A stretch of 64,000 bases of DNA from Primula veris (lineage: Eukaryota; Streptophyta; Magnoliopsida; Ericales; Primulaceae). The position numbers and the translations under genes are program-made. Of this stretch, positions 33,310 to 44,070 are shown piece by piece (positions within the stretch are counted from its first letter, which is position 1; each line of letters opens with the position of its first letter). A model generated the notes under the pieces. It saw nothing but the letters and a program-made list of their open reading frames with translations, was not told the DNA's origin and did not search any database. The stretch is from NCBI GenBank assembly GCA_963682055.1, contig OY821751.1:1488001-1552000 (forward strand), in the 5' to 3' direction.

Positions 33310-34272
33310 TGAAATTCCGACTTCGCTGTTCTGGTTGCTGTTATGCTGTTCAGTTAGAACTGAGGTTATAACTGCAGTTGTAACCACGGTTCTAACCGAA
33401 CTTTAAAGATGAATATAACTCAGAATAAAAACGTACTTGAAAGTAAATTCACATGCACGTTTTTAAACAGAGTTCACCCAGAACTTTGGGCTACGTCTCT
33501 GAGGCACTCACCCAGATTTATGATACTATTTCAAGCTTACAATATATGACTCAAGACTTATGAAAACTCACAGACTCCCTCTTGATTTTCTGCCTATCAC
33601 TATATTGCTATTACTAAATAGCTATCACTCAAATGATTAATAGCATCCCGCCATTAATCTTATAAAGTTGTTGTTTCTGACGTGTCGAATATAGTAGAGT
33701 TCTTTATAAGTTTAGAACACATACTTTTCATAAATAACTAACACTTTATTTATAAGGGAACAACTATCTTCGGTCTGCAATTATCTTCATACGACATTCA
33801 AATCTTTTTGACCAGATATTGCAAATAGATTGGTCTTTATCTTTTCCTTAAATTCGGCCAATATGTTTGGAAAGACTTTAAAGGAACTTTCGGCCAAACC
33901 TGTACTGGGTTAAGATATCAACATAAATAAAGGCAAGATAAAGATTATCCTTATCAAATAAGATTAGTAGTTTCAATCATAATCCAAGAAACAAGGAAGG
34001 ATAATAAGCAGACTCTTTAAGAAGATATTCATTAGATAACAAACTAGATATGTATAGAAACATATCATGCTTGATACATAATCACATTAGGTTGATCTGT
34101 TAAATCAACAAGCTAAACTAGATATGTATAGAAACATATCATGCTTGATACATAATCACATTAGGTTGATCTGTTAAATCAACAAGCTGCTAAATTAATA
34201 AAATGCTCAAAATACCTTGTCATAATACAATAGACAATACAGACTTATTAGACCATTTACATGGTCCTAACA
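33310..34272 (-). repeat. 3' LTR of the SIRE-like element
   Basis: TG...CA ends. It contains a perfect 74-bp tandem duplication (34041-34114 and 34115-34188) and four 12-bp units at 33353-33400. Confidence 0.9.
34041..34188. repeat. Perfect 74-bp tandem duplication in the LTR
   Basis: Two identical 74-bp units are joined head to tail. The same pair is in the other LTR at 42807-42954. In the element's own direction it lies in U3, not far from its 5' end. Confidence 0.9.
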
Positions 34273-34604
34273 ATCTCCCCCTTTGTCATTGGATTTGACA
34301 AATATACTCACTGCTTGTCCTGTAGACGATTATAAGATAAAGACAGATTTATCAACTTTCTGTTTTAGCAAAACAACTCCCCCTGCATGTTAGCACAGTT
34401 TAACTATCCAAGACATTCTTTGAACAAAGAACTTTTACCAAAATTAACCATGAAATCAAAGTCCTTAAACCAAAAACTATACACACAACTTGCTGTCACA
34501 AAATGCAGAATTAACATAGCTAATAAGGTTAAAACCAGAAAGCCAAGAAAAAAGCAGTCAATAGCATTTTCTCCCCCTATTTTTCTGACCAATGACAAAG
34601 CAGA

Positions 34605-35966
34605 CTAGTCATCATCAGAGTCGATATTCATCTCGCTAGGATATTGCGTGTTAAGAGGCGGATTACTAACCGGGGATTGATCTCTCGCAAAATCAAACCC
34701 AAAACTTCCCTCACTCTCATTATCAGTCATATCATCATTTGTAGGTAAACTTTCGAATATATCCCTAAGACGATGCTCCTTAATATCTAATTCATTTCTC
34801 TGGCGATCAATATCATTAAGCTGATCTCGCACAAACCGTCTAAGAGACTTCTTTTTACCAAAACCAGGCCCTTCGCCCATTTTTTGTTTACCAGTTTTAG
34901 ACCGTTTGTCACCCTGTTTATCACCAGATCCTTCCCCTACCTTGTCTTTTCCCTTGCTAGCACATATGTCATTAATATGACATTCTTTTAAGAGTTTAGC
35001 CGAAATATAAATAGCAGACGCACAAGGAGAAAACTGTTCATGCTTATTCAATAAAGGATTAAGAACAGACATAGGACCACATTGTTGCAACAAGATAGCA
35101 GATATTAAGCAAGGAAACGGAAGCAGAATAGTCATGGCTTTAACATCACTTGCTTCTTTAATTAGTTCAAACACATGCTCACCAAAATTAACCGGAATAC
35201 CAGACAAAACCTTATACGCGAACACAGCAGATTCCTTATTTAATTTGTAAGCCTGTTTAGTGGGAACCCAATTAAACCTGGATATTTTATGCAGTACGGC
35301 TGCACTCAAAGTTAACGAAGACGATTTAATAGAACTGCCATCAAATTCATTGTCTTTACCAGTAATAGTACGAGACACAGCATGCAAATCAAGTCCAGCA
35401 AAGTCATAAATAGACACATACGGCACAGAAGGGGTACCAAGATACACATTGATCAATTCCGGATTAAAATCCAAAGTCTTACCCCTAACAAACACCCTCC
35501 CATAATTATCATTACCCTTAATAAACACCCCAGTAGTTAAATTCGCATAAAATTCCTGAACAATTTCACCAACAAACATCTTAGGATAGGTACTGGTTTT
35601 TTCAAGATTGACTTTCTTAAGCAAATCAACACAGAAACACTGAATATCTTTATGCCTAACAAAATTAAGTTTCCGTTCAGAATGAATTTCTCGATACCGC
35701 AAAGAAGAGTACCTATCAGCCATATCTTTTTTCCAAAACCTTGAATCGCCTTTATAAAAACAATTATACTCAAAAGTTTTTTCATCATACAAAAACGAAT
35801 CCCTAGGTCTATTCGCCCTCTTTCGGGTTCTTATAGGTTTAGACGAAGAGGACCCACTTACCTTATGAGTCTTTTTTTTCGAAGCTGATGGTCGCCTTGA
35901 TTTGGAGTTTGCTAAGAACTCAGACAAGGGAATATCATCCTCACTAAGAGTTTGTTGAGAAGACAT
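34605..35966 (-). CDS. Extra ORF after pol: putative plant transposon-protein domain (453 aa)
   Basis: The start chosen is the ATG at 35966 (MSSQQTLSEDDIPLSEFL) because the related copy at 49269 begins at the same place; seven codons upstream are also open. The N-terminus is basic and Ser-rich (SKSRRPSASKKK). Residues about 115-310 hold EIVQEFYANL, VFVRGKTLDFNPELINVYLGTP and LPFPCLISAILL, which resembles the domain annotated as 'putative plant transposon protein' in plant retroelements. A Lys/Gly-rich linker, a charged likely coiled coil (RRFVRDQLNDIDRQRNELDIKEHRLRDI) and an acidic tail follow. No signal peptide or membrane span, so not envelope-like. The frame is intact although gag-pol is broken. 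Function unknown. Confidence 0.75.
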   Translation of the reverse strand: MSSQQTLSEDDIPLSEFLANSKSRRPSASKKKTHKVSGSSSSKPIRTRKRANRPRDSFLYDEKTFEYNCFYKGDSRFWKKDMADRYSSLRYREIHSERKLNFVRHKDIQCFCVDLLKKVNLEKTSTYPKMFVGEIVQEFYANLTTGVFIKGNDNYGRVFVRGKTLDFNPELINVYLGTPSVPYVSIYDFAGLDLHAVSRTITGKDNEFDGSSIKSSSLTLSAAVLHKISRFNWVPTKQAYKLNKESAVFAYKVLSGIPVNFGEHVFELIKEASDVKAMTILLPFPCLISAILLQQCGPMSVLNPLLNKHEQFSPCASAIYISAKLLKECHINDICASKGKDKVGEGSGDKQGDKRSKTGKQKMGEGPGFGKKKSLRRFVRDQLNDIDRQRNELDIKEHRLRDIFESLPTNDDMTDNESEGSFGFDFARDQSPVSNPPLNTQYPSEMNIDSDDD

Positions 35967-36034
35967 CACACAAACTTTACCAATCAAACACTTAGAACAA
36001 AGTTGAAAAACAACGAACTCTGGGTTCTTAAAAA

Positions 36035-36124
36035 ATTAGGGCAAAACAATTTGGGGATTTCGGAATTTATTAGGGCAAAACAATTTGGGGATTTCGGAAT
36101 TTATTAGGGCAAAACAATTTGGGG
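36035..36124. repeat. 34-bp tandem repeat ahead of the extra ORF
   Basis: Units start at 36035, 36069 and 36103 with ATTAGGGCAAAACAATTTGG. Two are complete and the third is partial. They lie 70-160 bases before the extra ORF's ATG in its reading direction, so they are probably part of its leader or promoter. Confidence 0.85.
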
Positions 36125-37106
36125 TTTGCTGAATTACGAAGGATAGAGAGAAATATAGGATTTGTGGTATTCTGCCTTTGATTTAATAAAAAGATGAGTA
36201 AAAGAAGTTGCAAAGGAAGACAGCTTTTTTATTATTATTTTTTTATTAAAATACCAAAAAGATATACCCAATGTTTTACTAGGAAACAAACTTTATTCAA
36301 TTCTACATAAGATAAGAAAGTCAACATGATATCTTATCAATTATACCAACAAAAAGATTTACCAATATTCCAATAAAGCACTCCAAATTAATGCACATCT
36401 TTCTAAATTTTGGTTTTTCTTAGAAGATGAAGAAATTCATGAAATTTAAGCTTGTTCAAACGAAAAACCGGCCATAATAGAATATATATACAGATTGCCA
36501 AAAAAATAGAAAATAATAATTTATTTTTACAAATATGCTTATTGTAAGGATCCACAGAGTAATTTTATGCACCGAGACACTTAACATTGAGAAAAACTTA
36601 CCTTCACTCTACACAAATACTTTTTAATAACTCAAAAAGGTAAGATCAATAAGTTTTAAAAGAACAGGGTGACAAATTGTCAATCCATAATAAAATTACT
36701 CAAAGAGTATAATCAACAGCGTGTGTTATGGACTCCCGTTAAAAATAGCTGGGATTACTAAGAATATCACAATGATACCTGATCCATAAAAAGTCTATCC
36801 CAAAATATTGGCTAGGACATTGAGTGAACACCACTTACGCACTTAGACCAGGTCTGATAAAAAGACTTTGGTTTCAACTGTAGTTGCAACCACACTTATA
36901 ACCATTTTACTTTTTGTGTTCTAGCACTTAGTGCATACGAAAGAGTTTTAGATTCAATTATTCTTTTGCACTTAGTTCACATCTTTTATGGTCATTAACC
37001 AGCGGCTTTTTCAAGACAAAAATACGTTTAAACTCAATAAGAATTACTCTTGATCCCATAAACACTACTCATGTTCCTCACAAATATACATAAAATGCAA
37101 ATATAA

Positions 37107-39335
37107 TCAATTAAATTCATAACGACATACCCCAATGTCACTCCTCAAAGTTTCAAATTTATTAGTATCAAGGGGTTTTGTAAAAATATCGGCCAATTGT
37201 TTTTCAGTAGAGACATGCTTTAGAATTAGGCTATTTTCCTCAACTAATTCTCTAATAAAATGATGCCTTAAATCGATATGTTTAGTTCTGGAATGCTGTA
37301 CTGGATTATTTGCTAAGTCTATTGCACTTTTATTATCACAAAATAAAGTTAACACTTCTTGTTTTATATTATAATCGGCTAACATTTGTTTCATCCATAA
37401 AAGTTGGGTACATCCGCTTCCAGCTGCAACGTATTCTGCCTCAGCAGTAGATAAAGAAATACAGTTTTGCTTTTTACTAAACCAAGAGACGAGATTATTT
37501 CCAAAATAAAAACAGCCACCAGAAGTACTTTTTCTATCATCTACGTTTCCAGCCCAATCAGCATCACAATAACCAACCAAAAAATTGTTTGTGTCTTTAG
37601 AATACCATAAACCAAGATCAATTGTTCCTTTTACATACCGAATGACTCTTTTAACAGCATTAAGATGAGATTCCAAAGGGTTGGCTTGATATCTAGCACA
37701 CAATCCTATACTCAAACAAATATCCGGTCTACTAGCAGTTAAATAAAGAAGACTTCCAATCATTGATCTATACAAGCTAGGACACACACTTTTACTTTTA
37801 TCATTCTTAGACAATTTAACAGTAGTACTCATAGGAGTTCTTTTCTCTTTAGCATCCTTCAAACCAAATTTCTTTACAAGATTATCAGCATATTTACTTT
37901 GACTAAGAAAAATTCCTTTATCATTTTGTTTTACTTGAAGACCAAGAAAATAGGTAAGCTCACCTCCTCCACTCATCTCAAATTCAGTTTTCATATTATC
38001 AATAAACTCAGAAATTCTAAAATCAGAAGTGGAGCCAAACACAATGTCATCAACATAAATTTGAGCAATAATAATATCCTTAGCAGTTTTCTTAGTAAAT
38101 AAAGTTCTATCAACTCCCCCTCTATTAAAACCTTTTTCAATCAAGTATTTTGTTAATCTATCATACCAAGCTCTAGGGGCTTGTTTCAATCCATACAGGG
38201 CCTTTTTCAAAAAATAAACATGCTCAGGAAAATTTGGATCTTCAAATCCCTTAGGTTGACACACATAAACTTCTTCATTAATCACATCATTCAGAAAAGC
38301 ACTCTTAATGTCAAGTTGAAACAATTTAAAATCATACAGACATGCAAGAGAGAGTAGCATTCTAATAGATTCAATTCTAGCTACAGGAGCAAAGGTTTCA
38401 TCAAAGTCAATTCCCTCAATTTGTGTATAACCCTGAGCTACCAACCTAGCTTTATTTCTCACAATTATTCCATCTTCATTGCTTTTGTTTTTAAAAACCC
38501 ACTTTGTTCCTATAATATTTTTATTAGTAGGCCTAGGTACCAAAGTCCAAACATCATTTCGTTCAAACTGTGAAAGTTCTTCTTGCATAGCTAAGATCCA
38601 TTCACTATTAGTTAAAGCTTCTTTAATGTTTTTGGGTTCAATTTGAGAGATGTAACAAGCAAAATTAACCACATCAGAATTTTTGTGTCTAGTTTTCATA
38701 CCTTCATTGACATCACCTATGACATCATTCAGAGAGTGATTTATTTGTGTTCTTACATACCGAGGTCTCCTTTCAGGTTGAACTGCAGTATTTTGATCAG
38801 TTTCTGCTGCCTGTTCACTCTCGGTTACAACTGTGGTTGTAACTGGACTTGTAACCGCGTCTGGATTCTTCTTGGTTACAACTGTGGTTGTAACTGGACT
38901 TGTAACCATGTCTGAAATCTTATCCTTGCTTTTCTCCCCTGTTTGTTCCATATTCCAACGATCATCTTCATCACCTGTGATCTCTGAAATATTCTTAGAT
39001 TCATCAAACACAACATTATATGACTCCATAACAGTGTTTGTTCTTAAATTAAAGACTCGAAAAGCTCTACTGTTTTGAGCATAACCAAGAAATATTCCTT
39101 CATCACTTTTAGCATCAAATTTCCCAAGGTGTTCTCTATCTTTTAGAATATAGCAAACACAACCAAACACATGAAAATATTTAACACTAGGTTTTCTACC
39201 TTTCCAGATTTCATAGGGAGTCTTATTGGTTCCTTTTGTTAGATAGACCCTATTCACAATATAGCATGCAGTACTAATGGCTTCAGCCCATAATCTTTTA
39301 GCTAATTTCTTAGAATTTAACATGACTCTAGCCAT
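37107..39335 (-). pseudogene. Pol C-terminal part of the SIRE-like element
   Basis: 742 open codons. First the integrase C-terminal region (MARVMLNSKKLAKRLWAEAISTACY and the KYFHVFGCVCY box), then a variable linker with two copies of SPVTTTVVT, then reverse transcriptase (KARLVAQGYTQIEGIDFDETFAPVAR, FLNDVINEEVYV, AQIYVDDIVFGS) and RNase H (YCDADWAGNVDDRKSTSGGCF, STAEAEYVAA, LFCDNKSAIDLA), ending QLADIFTKPLD and VCRYEFN. It is separated from the upstream frame by a one-base loss in a T run near 39405, so full Pol cannot be made without a frame change. Confidence 0.85.
38824..38910. repeat. 12-bp tandem motifs inside pol
   Basis: Two three-unit arrays, 38824-38859 and 38875-38910, with units such as GTTACAACTGTG, GTTGTAACTGGA and CTTGTAACC. 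As 12 bases is four codons the protein gains repeated SPVTTTVVT. Related arrays occur at 40515-40550, 40908-40931 and 36871-36906, and in the LTRs. Confidence 0.85.
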
Positions 39336-39364
39336 CTCTTGAATAGTTCTATTCTTTCTTTCTA

Positions 39365-41371
39365 CTACACCATTTTGTTGTGGAGTTTTAGGAGCAGAAA
39401 ATGTCTTATACCAAGAGTATCACAGAAATCTTTAAACTTACTATTTTCAAATTCAGTTCCATGGTCACTTCTTATCCTCATAATTTTACCAATTGTAGAG
39501 TCTTTCTCTATTTGAAGTTTTTTACACAATTCTCTAAAAGCTTTAAAAGCATCTGATTTTTCCCTTAAAAAAGCAACCCATGTGAATCTAGAAAAATCAT
39601 CAACAACAACAAGAATATATCTTTTACCGCCTATGCTTTCAGTTTGTATTGGACCCATAAGATCAATATGAAGTAATTCAAGTACTTGTTTGGTATAAAT
39701 TTGATTAGTACCTTTGTGAACACTCTTAGTCTTTTTTCCTTTAGCACAATCACCACAAGTGACATTATTTTTAAAGCTCAGCTTAGGAATATCTCTAACA
39801 AGATCCATATTGACTAATTTATTTAGAGTTTTGTAATTCACATGCCCTAATTTCTTGTGCCAAATCTCAGTATTATTAGTGACAACTTGATTGCAAGTAT
39901 TTTTTATAGATTCAGTGTTTGATTCATCATAAATATAACAACTATCAGCAGATCTAACACCAGTCATAATCAAGTTACCATTTTTATCAGTAATAAGGCA
40001 TTTTTCTATATTAAAACTAACATGCAGATTATTATCACACAGTTGACTTATACTGAGTAAATTAGCCTTTAACCCATCCACAAGAAATACATCATTAAGT
40101 TCGGGCATTCCAGATTTGTTCAAGATTCCTTTACCAATTATTTTACCTGCATCTCCACTACCAAAAGTAACAGTTTTACCTGGAGCTTTACAAATTTCTT
40201 TGAGAAATTCTGCATTACCTGTCATGTGTCTAGAACAACCACTATCAAAATACCAGGCATTAGATGATGAAACTTTTAAAGCAGTAATAGATGCAGAGAT
40301 ACACTGAGTCTTGTCAGTTTTCCTTTTAGGTACCCAAATCCATTTGAATTTTTGATTAAAACTCAATTTAGCAGTGATATCATGGGCAATAGAGTTTTTG
40401 TGTAATTTCAAATAACATTCTCTTTCAAAGTGATCTGAATTATTGCAAAAATTACAATTCTTGAAACCAGACTTGTTATTAGTAAAACTACTTTTACAGC
40501 TTCTGTTCTGACTGGTTACAACCGTGGTTGTAACTTTACTTTTAACCATATTCAGTTTGGGAATTTTTAAATAAAAAACAGTTTTCCCTTTTTCTTTGAA
40601 ACCAGTATAACCTAATCCACTATTATCTTTTGAGACCCTAGAGTAGGATAGCATTTCATCAAGTTTTTCAGTGGCAGAGGCGTTTAACAGTTTTATCTTT
40701 CTTTTGGTCTCATTTAACTCAAGTTGTTTCCTAGAAAGTTTTTCATTAAGATCTTTTACTTGATTAGTTAAATCCTCATTCAGTTTATTCATGAAGAGAG
40801 ACTTTTTACTGAGAGCCTTGTACTTTTCATATAAACAGATATATTGCTTTTCAATTTGTTCTTTAGAAGCTTCTTCTTCATCACTTTCAGAGTCGGTTTC
40901 AAGTTCAGTTCTAACTGTGGTTGTAACTGATTGATTATCACTATCGATTTTAACCATAAAAGCGTTTTCTGTAGAAAAGTAACTATGACTATCCTCATCA
41001 TCAGAATTAGTGTTATCATTGTGAGTAGCAGTTAGAGCAGATTTGTTCTTTTTCAAAGTATTAGCGCATTCAGCTTGTATGTGACCAAATCCTCTACATT
41101 CTCTACATTGGATATTACTAATTTTGTTTTTAAACTCTTTCTCCTTAGATCCCCATTTTTCATGCATTTTATTCTCATAATTATCAGGCTGGGTTTCCTT
41201 TTTGACATACGATTTAGAGTTTCCAGTTTCAAAAGCTTTCTTATTTTTAAATTTCTTGTATATTTTCTTAGCAAAGAAGGCTAATTGTTCTTCATCGTTA
41301 CTGTCATCAAAAATAAGAGTTTTAGTTTTCTTGGCTTGAAAAGCTACACCTTGTTCAATTTTCTTAGGTTT
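39365..41371 (-). pseudogene. Gag C-terminus, protease and integrase of the SIRE-like element
   Basis: The frame is open from just after the TAA (41374-41372) to a frameshift-induced stop at 39365. It holds a zinc knuckle (CRECRGFGHIQAEC), a charged coiled-coil-like stretch, two VTTTV-type insertions, the protease motif WYFDSGCSRHMTGN, the HHCC segment (HKKLGHVNYK, CGDCAKGKKTK) and the first part of integrase (HIDLMGPIQTES, VVDDFSRFTWVAFLR, RSDHGTEFENSKF). It ends GIRHF and then out of frame. Confidence 0.85.
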
Positions 41372-42016
41372 TTAAAATTTTTGTTCATGAGACATAAGGT
41401 TTCCCATTAATTCCTCAAGTTTTAAGCTTTCAAGATCAGTTGATTCTTCAATAGCAGTTACTTTCATTTCAAACCTATCAGGAAGAGATCTAAGAGCCTT
41501 TTTAACCAGTTTTGTTTCACTATATCTTTTTCCTAAGACTAAAGCATCATGAGCCACTTCACTAATTCTACCATTAAACTTTTCAATAGTTTCATCTTCT
41601 TTCATCTTAAGATTCTCAAATTTAGTTTGTAATTGTTGAAGTTTATAGGCCTTAACTTTAGCGGTTCCTTCAAAAGTGACTCTTAAAATATCCCAAGCTT
41701 CTCTAGCTATTTCACAGTGAGAGATATACCTGAAGACGCTTAATGTGACTCCAGCAAAAATTAGATCGATGGCTATGGAATTTGCTCTTGCAAGTCGATT
41801 TTCATCTTCACTCCAACTTTCTTCAGGTACTAGTACCAATTCTCCATCACCATCAGATACCATAGGGATCTCCCATCCATTCAGAATTGATTTCCAAGCC
41901 AACTCATCTTGTCGTTTGATGTGTGACTTCATCCGAATTTTCCATACCCCATAGTTTCCACCTCCTTCAAGCAGTGGTGGTCTGTTGCTAGCGTTTCCTT
42001 CCCTCATCATGTCCAT
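41372..42016 (-). pseudogene. Gag N-terminal part of the SIRE-like element (214 aa)
   Basis: ATG at 42016, 45 bases after the primer site. The sequence has NYGVWKIRMKSHIKR, EAWDILRVTFEGTAKVKAYKLQQLQTKFENLKMKEDETIEKFNGRISEVA and LPDRFEMKVTAIEE. These are the DUF4219/UBN2-type signatures of SIRE-like Gag. It ends at TAA 41374-41372 in the same frame as the continuing Gag, so this is a simple nonsense change (QKF then stop then KPKK). Confidence 0.88.
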
Positions 42017-42060
42017 CTTGACCAGAACGCAGGATCCACACCAAGTAGGGTCTGGTGTGA

Positions 42061-42073
42061 AGCTCTGATACCA
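42061..42073 (-). promoter_or_regulatory. tRNA-Met primer-binding site of the SIRE-like element
   Basis: The minus strand reads TGGTATCAGAGCT two bases after the LTR end. This is the canonical copia primer site. Confidence 0.92.
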
Positions 42074-42075
42074 AT

Positions 42076-43038
42076 TGAAATTCCGAGTTCGCTGTTCTGG
42101 TTGTTGTTATGCTGTTCAGTTAGAACTGAGGTTATAACTGCAGTTGTAACCACGGTTCTAACCGAACTTTAAAGATGAATATAACTCAGAATAAAAACGT
42201 ACTTGAAAGTAAATTCACATGCACGTTTTTAAACAGAGTTCACCCAGAACTTTGGGCTACGTCTCTGAGGCACTCACCCAGATTTATGATACTATTTCAA
42301 GCTTACAATATATGACTCAAGACTTATGAAAACTCACAGACTCCCTCTTGATTTTCTGCCTATCACTATATTGCTATTACTAAATAGCTATCACTCAAAT
42401 GATTAATAGCATCCCGCCATTAATCTTATAAAGTTGTTGTTTCTGACGTGTCGAATATAGTAGAGTTCTTTATAAGTTTAGAACACATACTTTTCATAAA
42501 TAACTAACACTTTATTTATAAGGGAACAACTATCTTCGGTCTGCAATTATCTTCATACGACATTCAAATCTTTTTGACCAGATATTGCAAATAGATTGGT
42601 CTTTATCTTTTCCTTAAATTCGGCCAATATGTTTGGAAAGACTTTAAAGGAACTTTCGGCCAAACCTGTACTGGGTTAAGATATCAACATAAATAAAGGC
42701 AAGATAAAGATTATCCTTATCAAATAAGATTAGTAGTTTCAATCATAATCCAAGAAACAAGGAAGGATAATAAGCAGACTCTTTAAGAAGATATTCATTA
42801 GATAACAAACTAGATATGTATAGAAACATATCATGCTTGATACATAATCACATTAGGTTGATCTGTTAAATCAACAAGCTAAACTAGATATGTATAGAAA
42901 CATATCATGCTTGATACATAATCACATTAGGTTGATCTGTTAAATCAACAAGCTGCTAAATTAATAAAATGCTCAAAATACCTTGTCATAATACAATAGA
43001 CAATACAGACTTATTAGACCATTTACATGGTCCTAACA
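42076..43038 (-). repeat. 5' LTR of the SIRE-like element
   Basis: 963 bp. It matches the 3' LTR at all but two visible positions, near 42088 and 42100. Duplicated AAAGT follows at 43039-43043. Confidence 0.9.
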
Positions 43039-43240
43039 AAAGTGAAGAAAAACAATATATAAAATAACTTAAAATTAAAAGTAAATGTAAAAGGGATACT
43101 AGTATAAATGTAAAACGATAAATAAAAAAGAATTACTTTTACCTTAATTTCTTAATTTCTTTAGTAAATGTATAACCGAGACAAGATATATTCGTGGACT
43201 ACTAGTTGTCCGTTTTATATAAATGTGAATGTGATACTAA

Positions 43241-44004
43241 TAGAAATCAGCCTAAAAAATCGATTAACTAAGCGAGGGTGCCAAAATGTACTAGTTTACA
43301 CTATCGATGTGTGATAATGTAGTTTATGCTAAATTACCCTTAGAATCACTACATTCACATTACATATAAAATTCCGTCCAAGTTTCCACTCTGGTTGATT
43401 CACAAATATATAATAGTACTTACTAATTTTAGAGCGGGATCCGTATTACAAATAAATTTTAGCGTTTCTAGAAAATAAGGTGTATGTTCTTAAAAGAAGT
43501 ATTTTGATTTTTACGTTTTTGGTCCACTGTCATTAACTTTTAAATGATAAATTTATCAGAAGAATATATGGACCCCGTTATTTGTCCATCCATAAATACA
43601 TAGCTGAATATCTTATACAATTATTATTATACCAGTTATTATTTCACCAAAAGAAGTAAAAGCTTTTATACAAAAGGAAATTTTAAATTTTGCAGCTAGT
43701 TAATTGTATTAATTATAGAATAGAAACGTAATCGATGTATTTAGAAAATAAATAAAAGTCAAGAATTTTATCATGATGGATAAATGGGAGAGTAACGTAC
43801 GTATGTGATTCATTGAATTAATTAAGGACATGACTCAATTCAAGCAATTTGATCAATTAAAGCCATCATTGATAGTACTATTAATGGAAGAAAATATTAT
43901 TCTTTGAATTTAGTACATAACTATATTAGGTAGCAATTAAAGCCCTAATTGATACTATTTTTAATTCTTAATTTGTGCTTTGAGAACAAAGTATACCTTT
44001 TGCA
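43241..44004. other. Upstream region of the intact aspartyl protease gene
   Basis: AT-rich DNA with no ORF or bounded repeat. The last about 60 bases before the gene resemble the sequence upstream of the pseudogene (TCAGGTTGTTCCTACTCA against TCAGGCTGTTCTTACTCA). Confidence 0.5.
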
Positions 44005-44012
44005 TATAAATA
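44005..44012 (+). promoter_or_regulatory. TATA box of the aspartyl protease gene
   Basis: TATAAATA lies 59 bases before the ATG at 44071, a usual distance allowing a short 5' UTR. Confidence 0.5.
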
Positions 44013-44070
44013 TTGGCACTTTCAGGTTGTTCCTACTCATCATAATTATTTTAAAAAACTTGTTTCCGAA

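Larger units (their letters stand above)
33310..43038 (-). mobile_element. SIRE-like copia retrotransposon with an extra ORF
   Basis: LTRs are 33310-34272 and 42076-43038, 963 bp each, with only two differences seen. Target duplication AAAGT lies at 33305-33309 and 43039-43043. Primer site at 42073-42061; polypurine tract AAAGGGGGAGAT at 34284-34273. Minus-strand order is gag, protease, integrase, RT, RNase H, then an extra ORF of 453 aa. gag-pol carries one TAA (41374-41372) and one single-base frameshift near 39405. Long LTRs, size (9.7 kb) and a third ORF after pol fit the SIRE/Maximus lineage. Confidence 0.92.
31310..43240. repeat. Segmental duplication, copy A (interrupted)
   Basis: Host sequence in three pieces, about 31310-31648, 33111-33309 and 43044-43240, matches copy B at 46376-46506 plus 51389-52017. 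The gaps are a LINE (31649-33096) and a SIRE-like element (33310-43038). Copy B lacks both and has its own insertion elsewhere, so each copy shows the other's empty site. Confidence 0.8.

Noticed and set aside
34387..34608. 73-codon + strand ORF and its 64-codon minus shadow
   Set aside because: It sits in the untranslated region between the third ORF and the 3' LTR of a minus-strand element; no motif.
34605..35966. Third ORF as a retroviral-type envelope
   Set aside because: No signal peptide, membrane span or cleavage site. Domain resemblance is to a soluble plant transposon protein.
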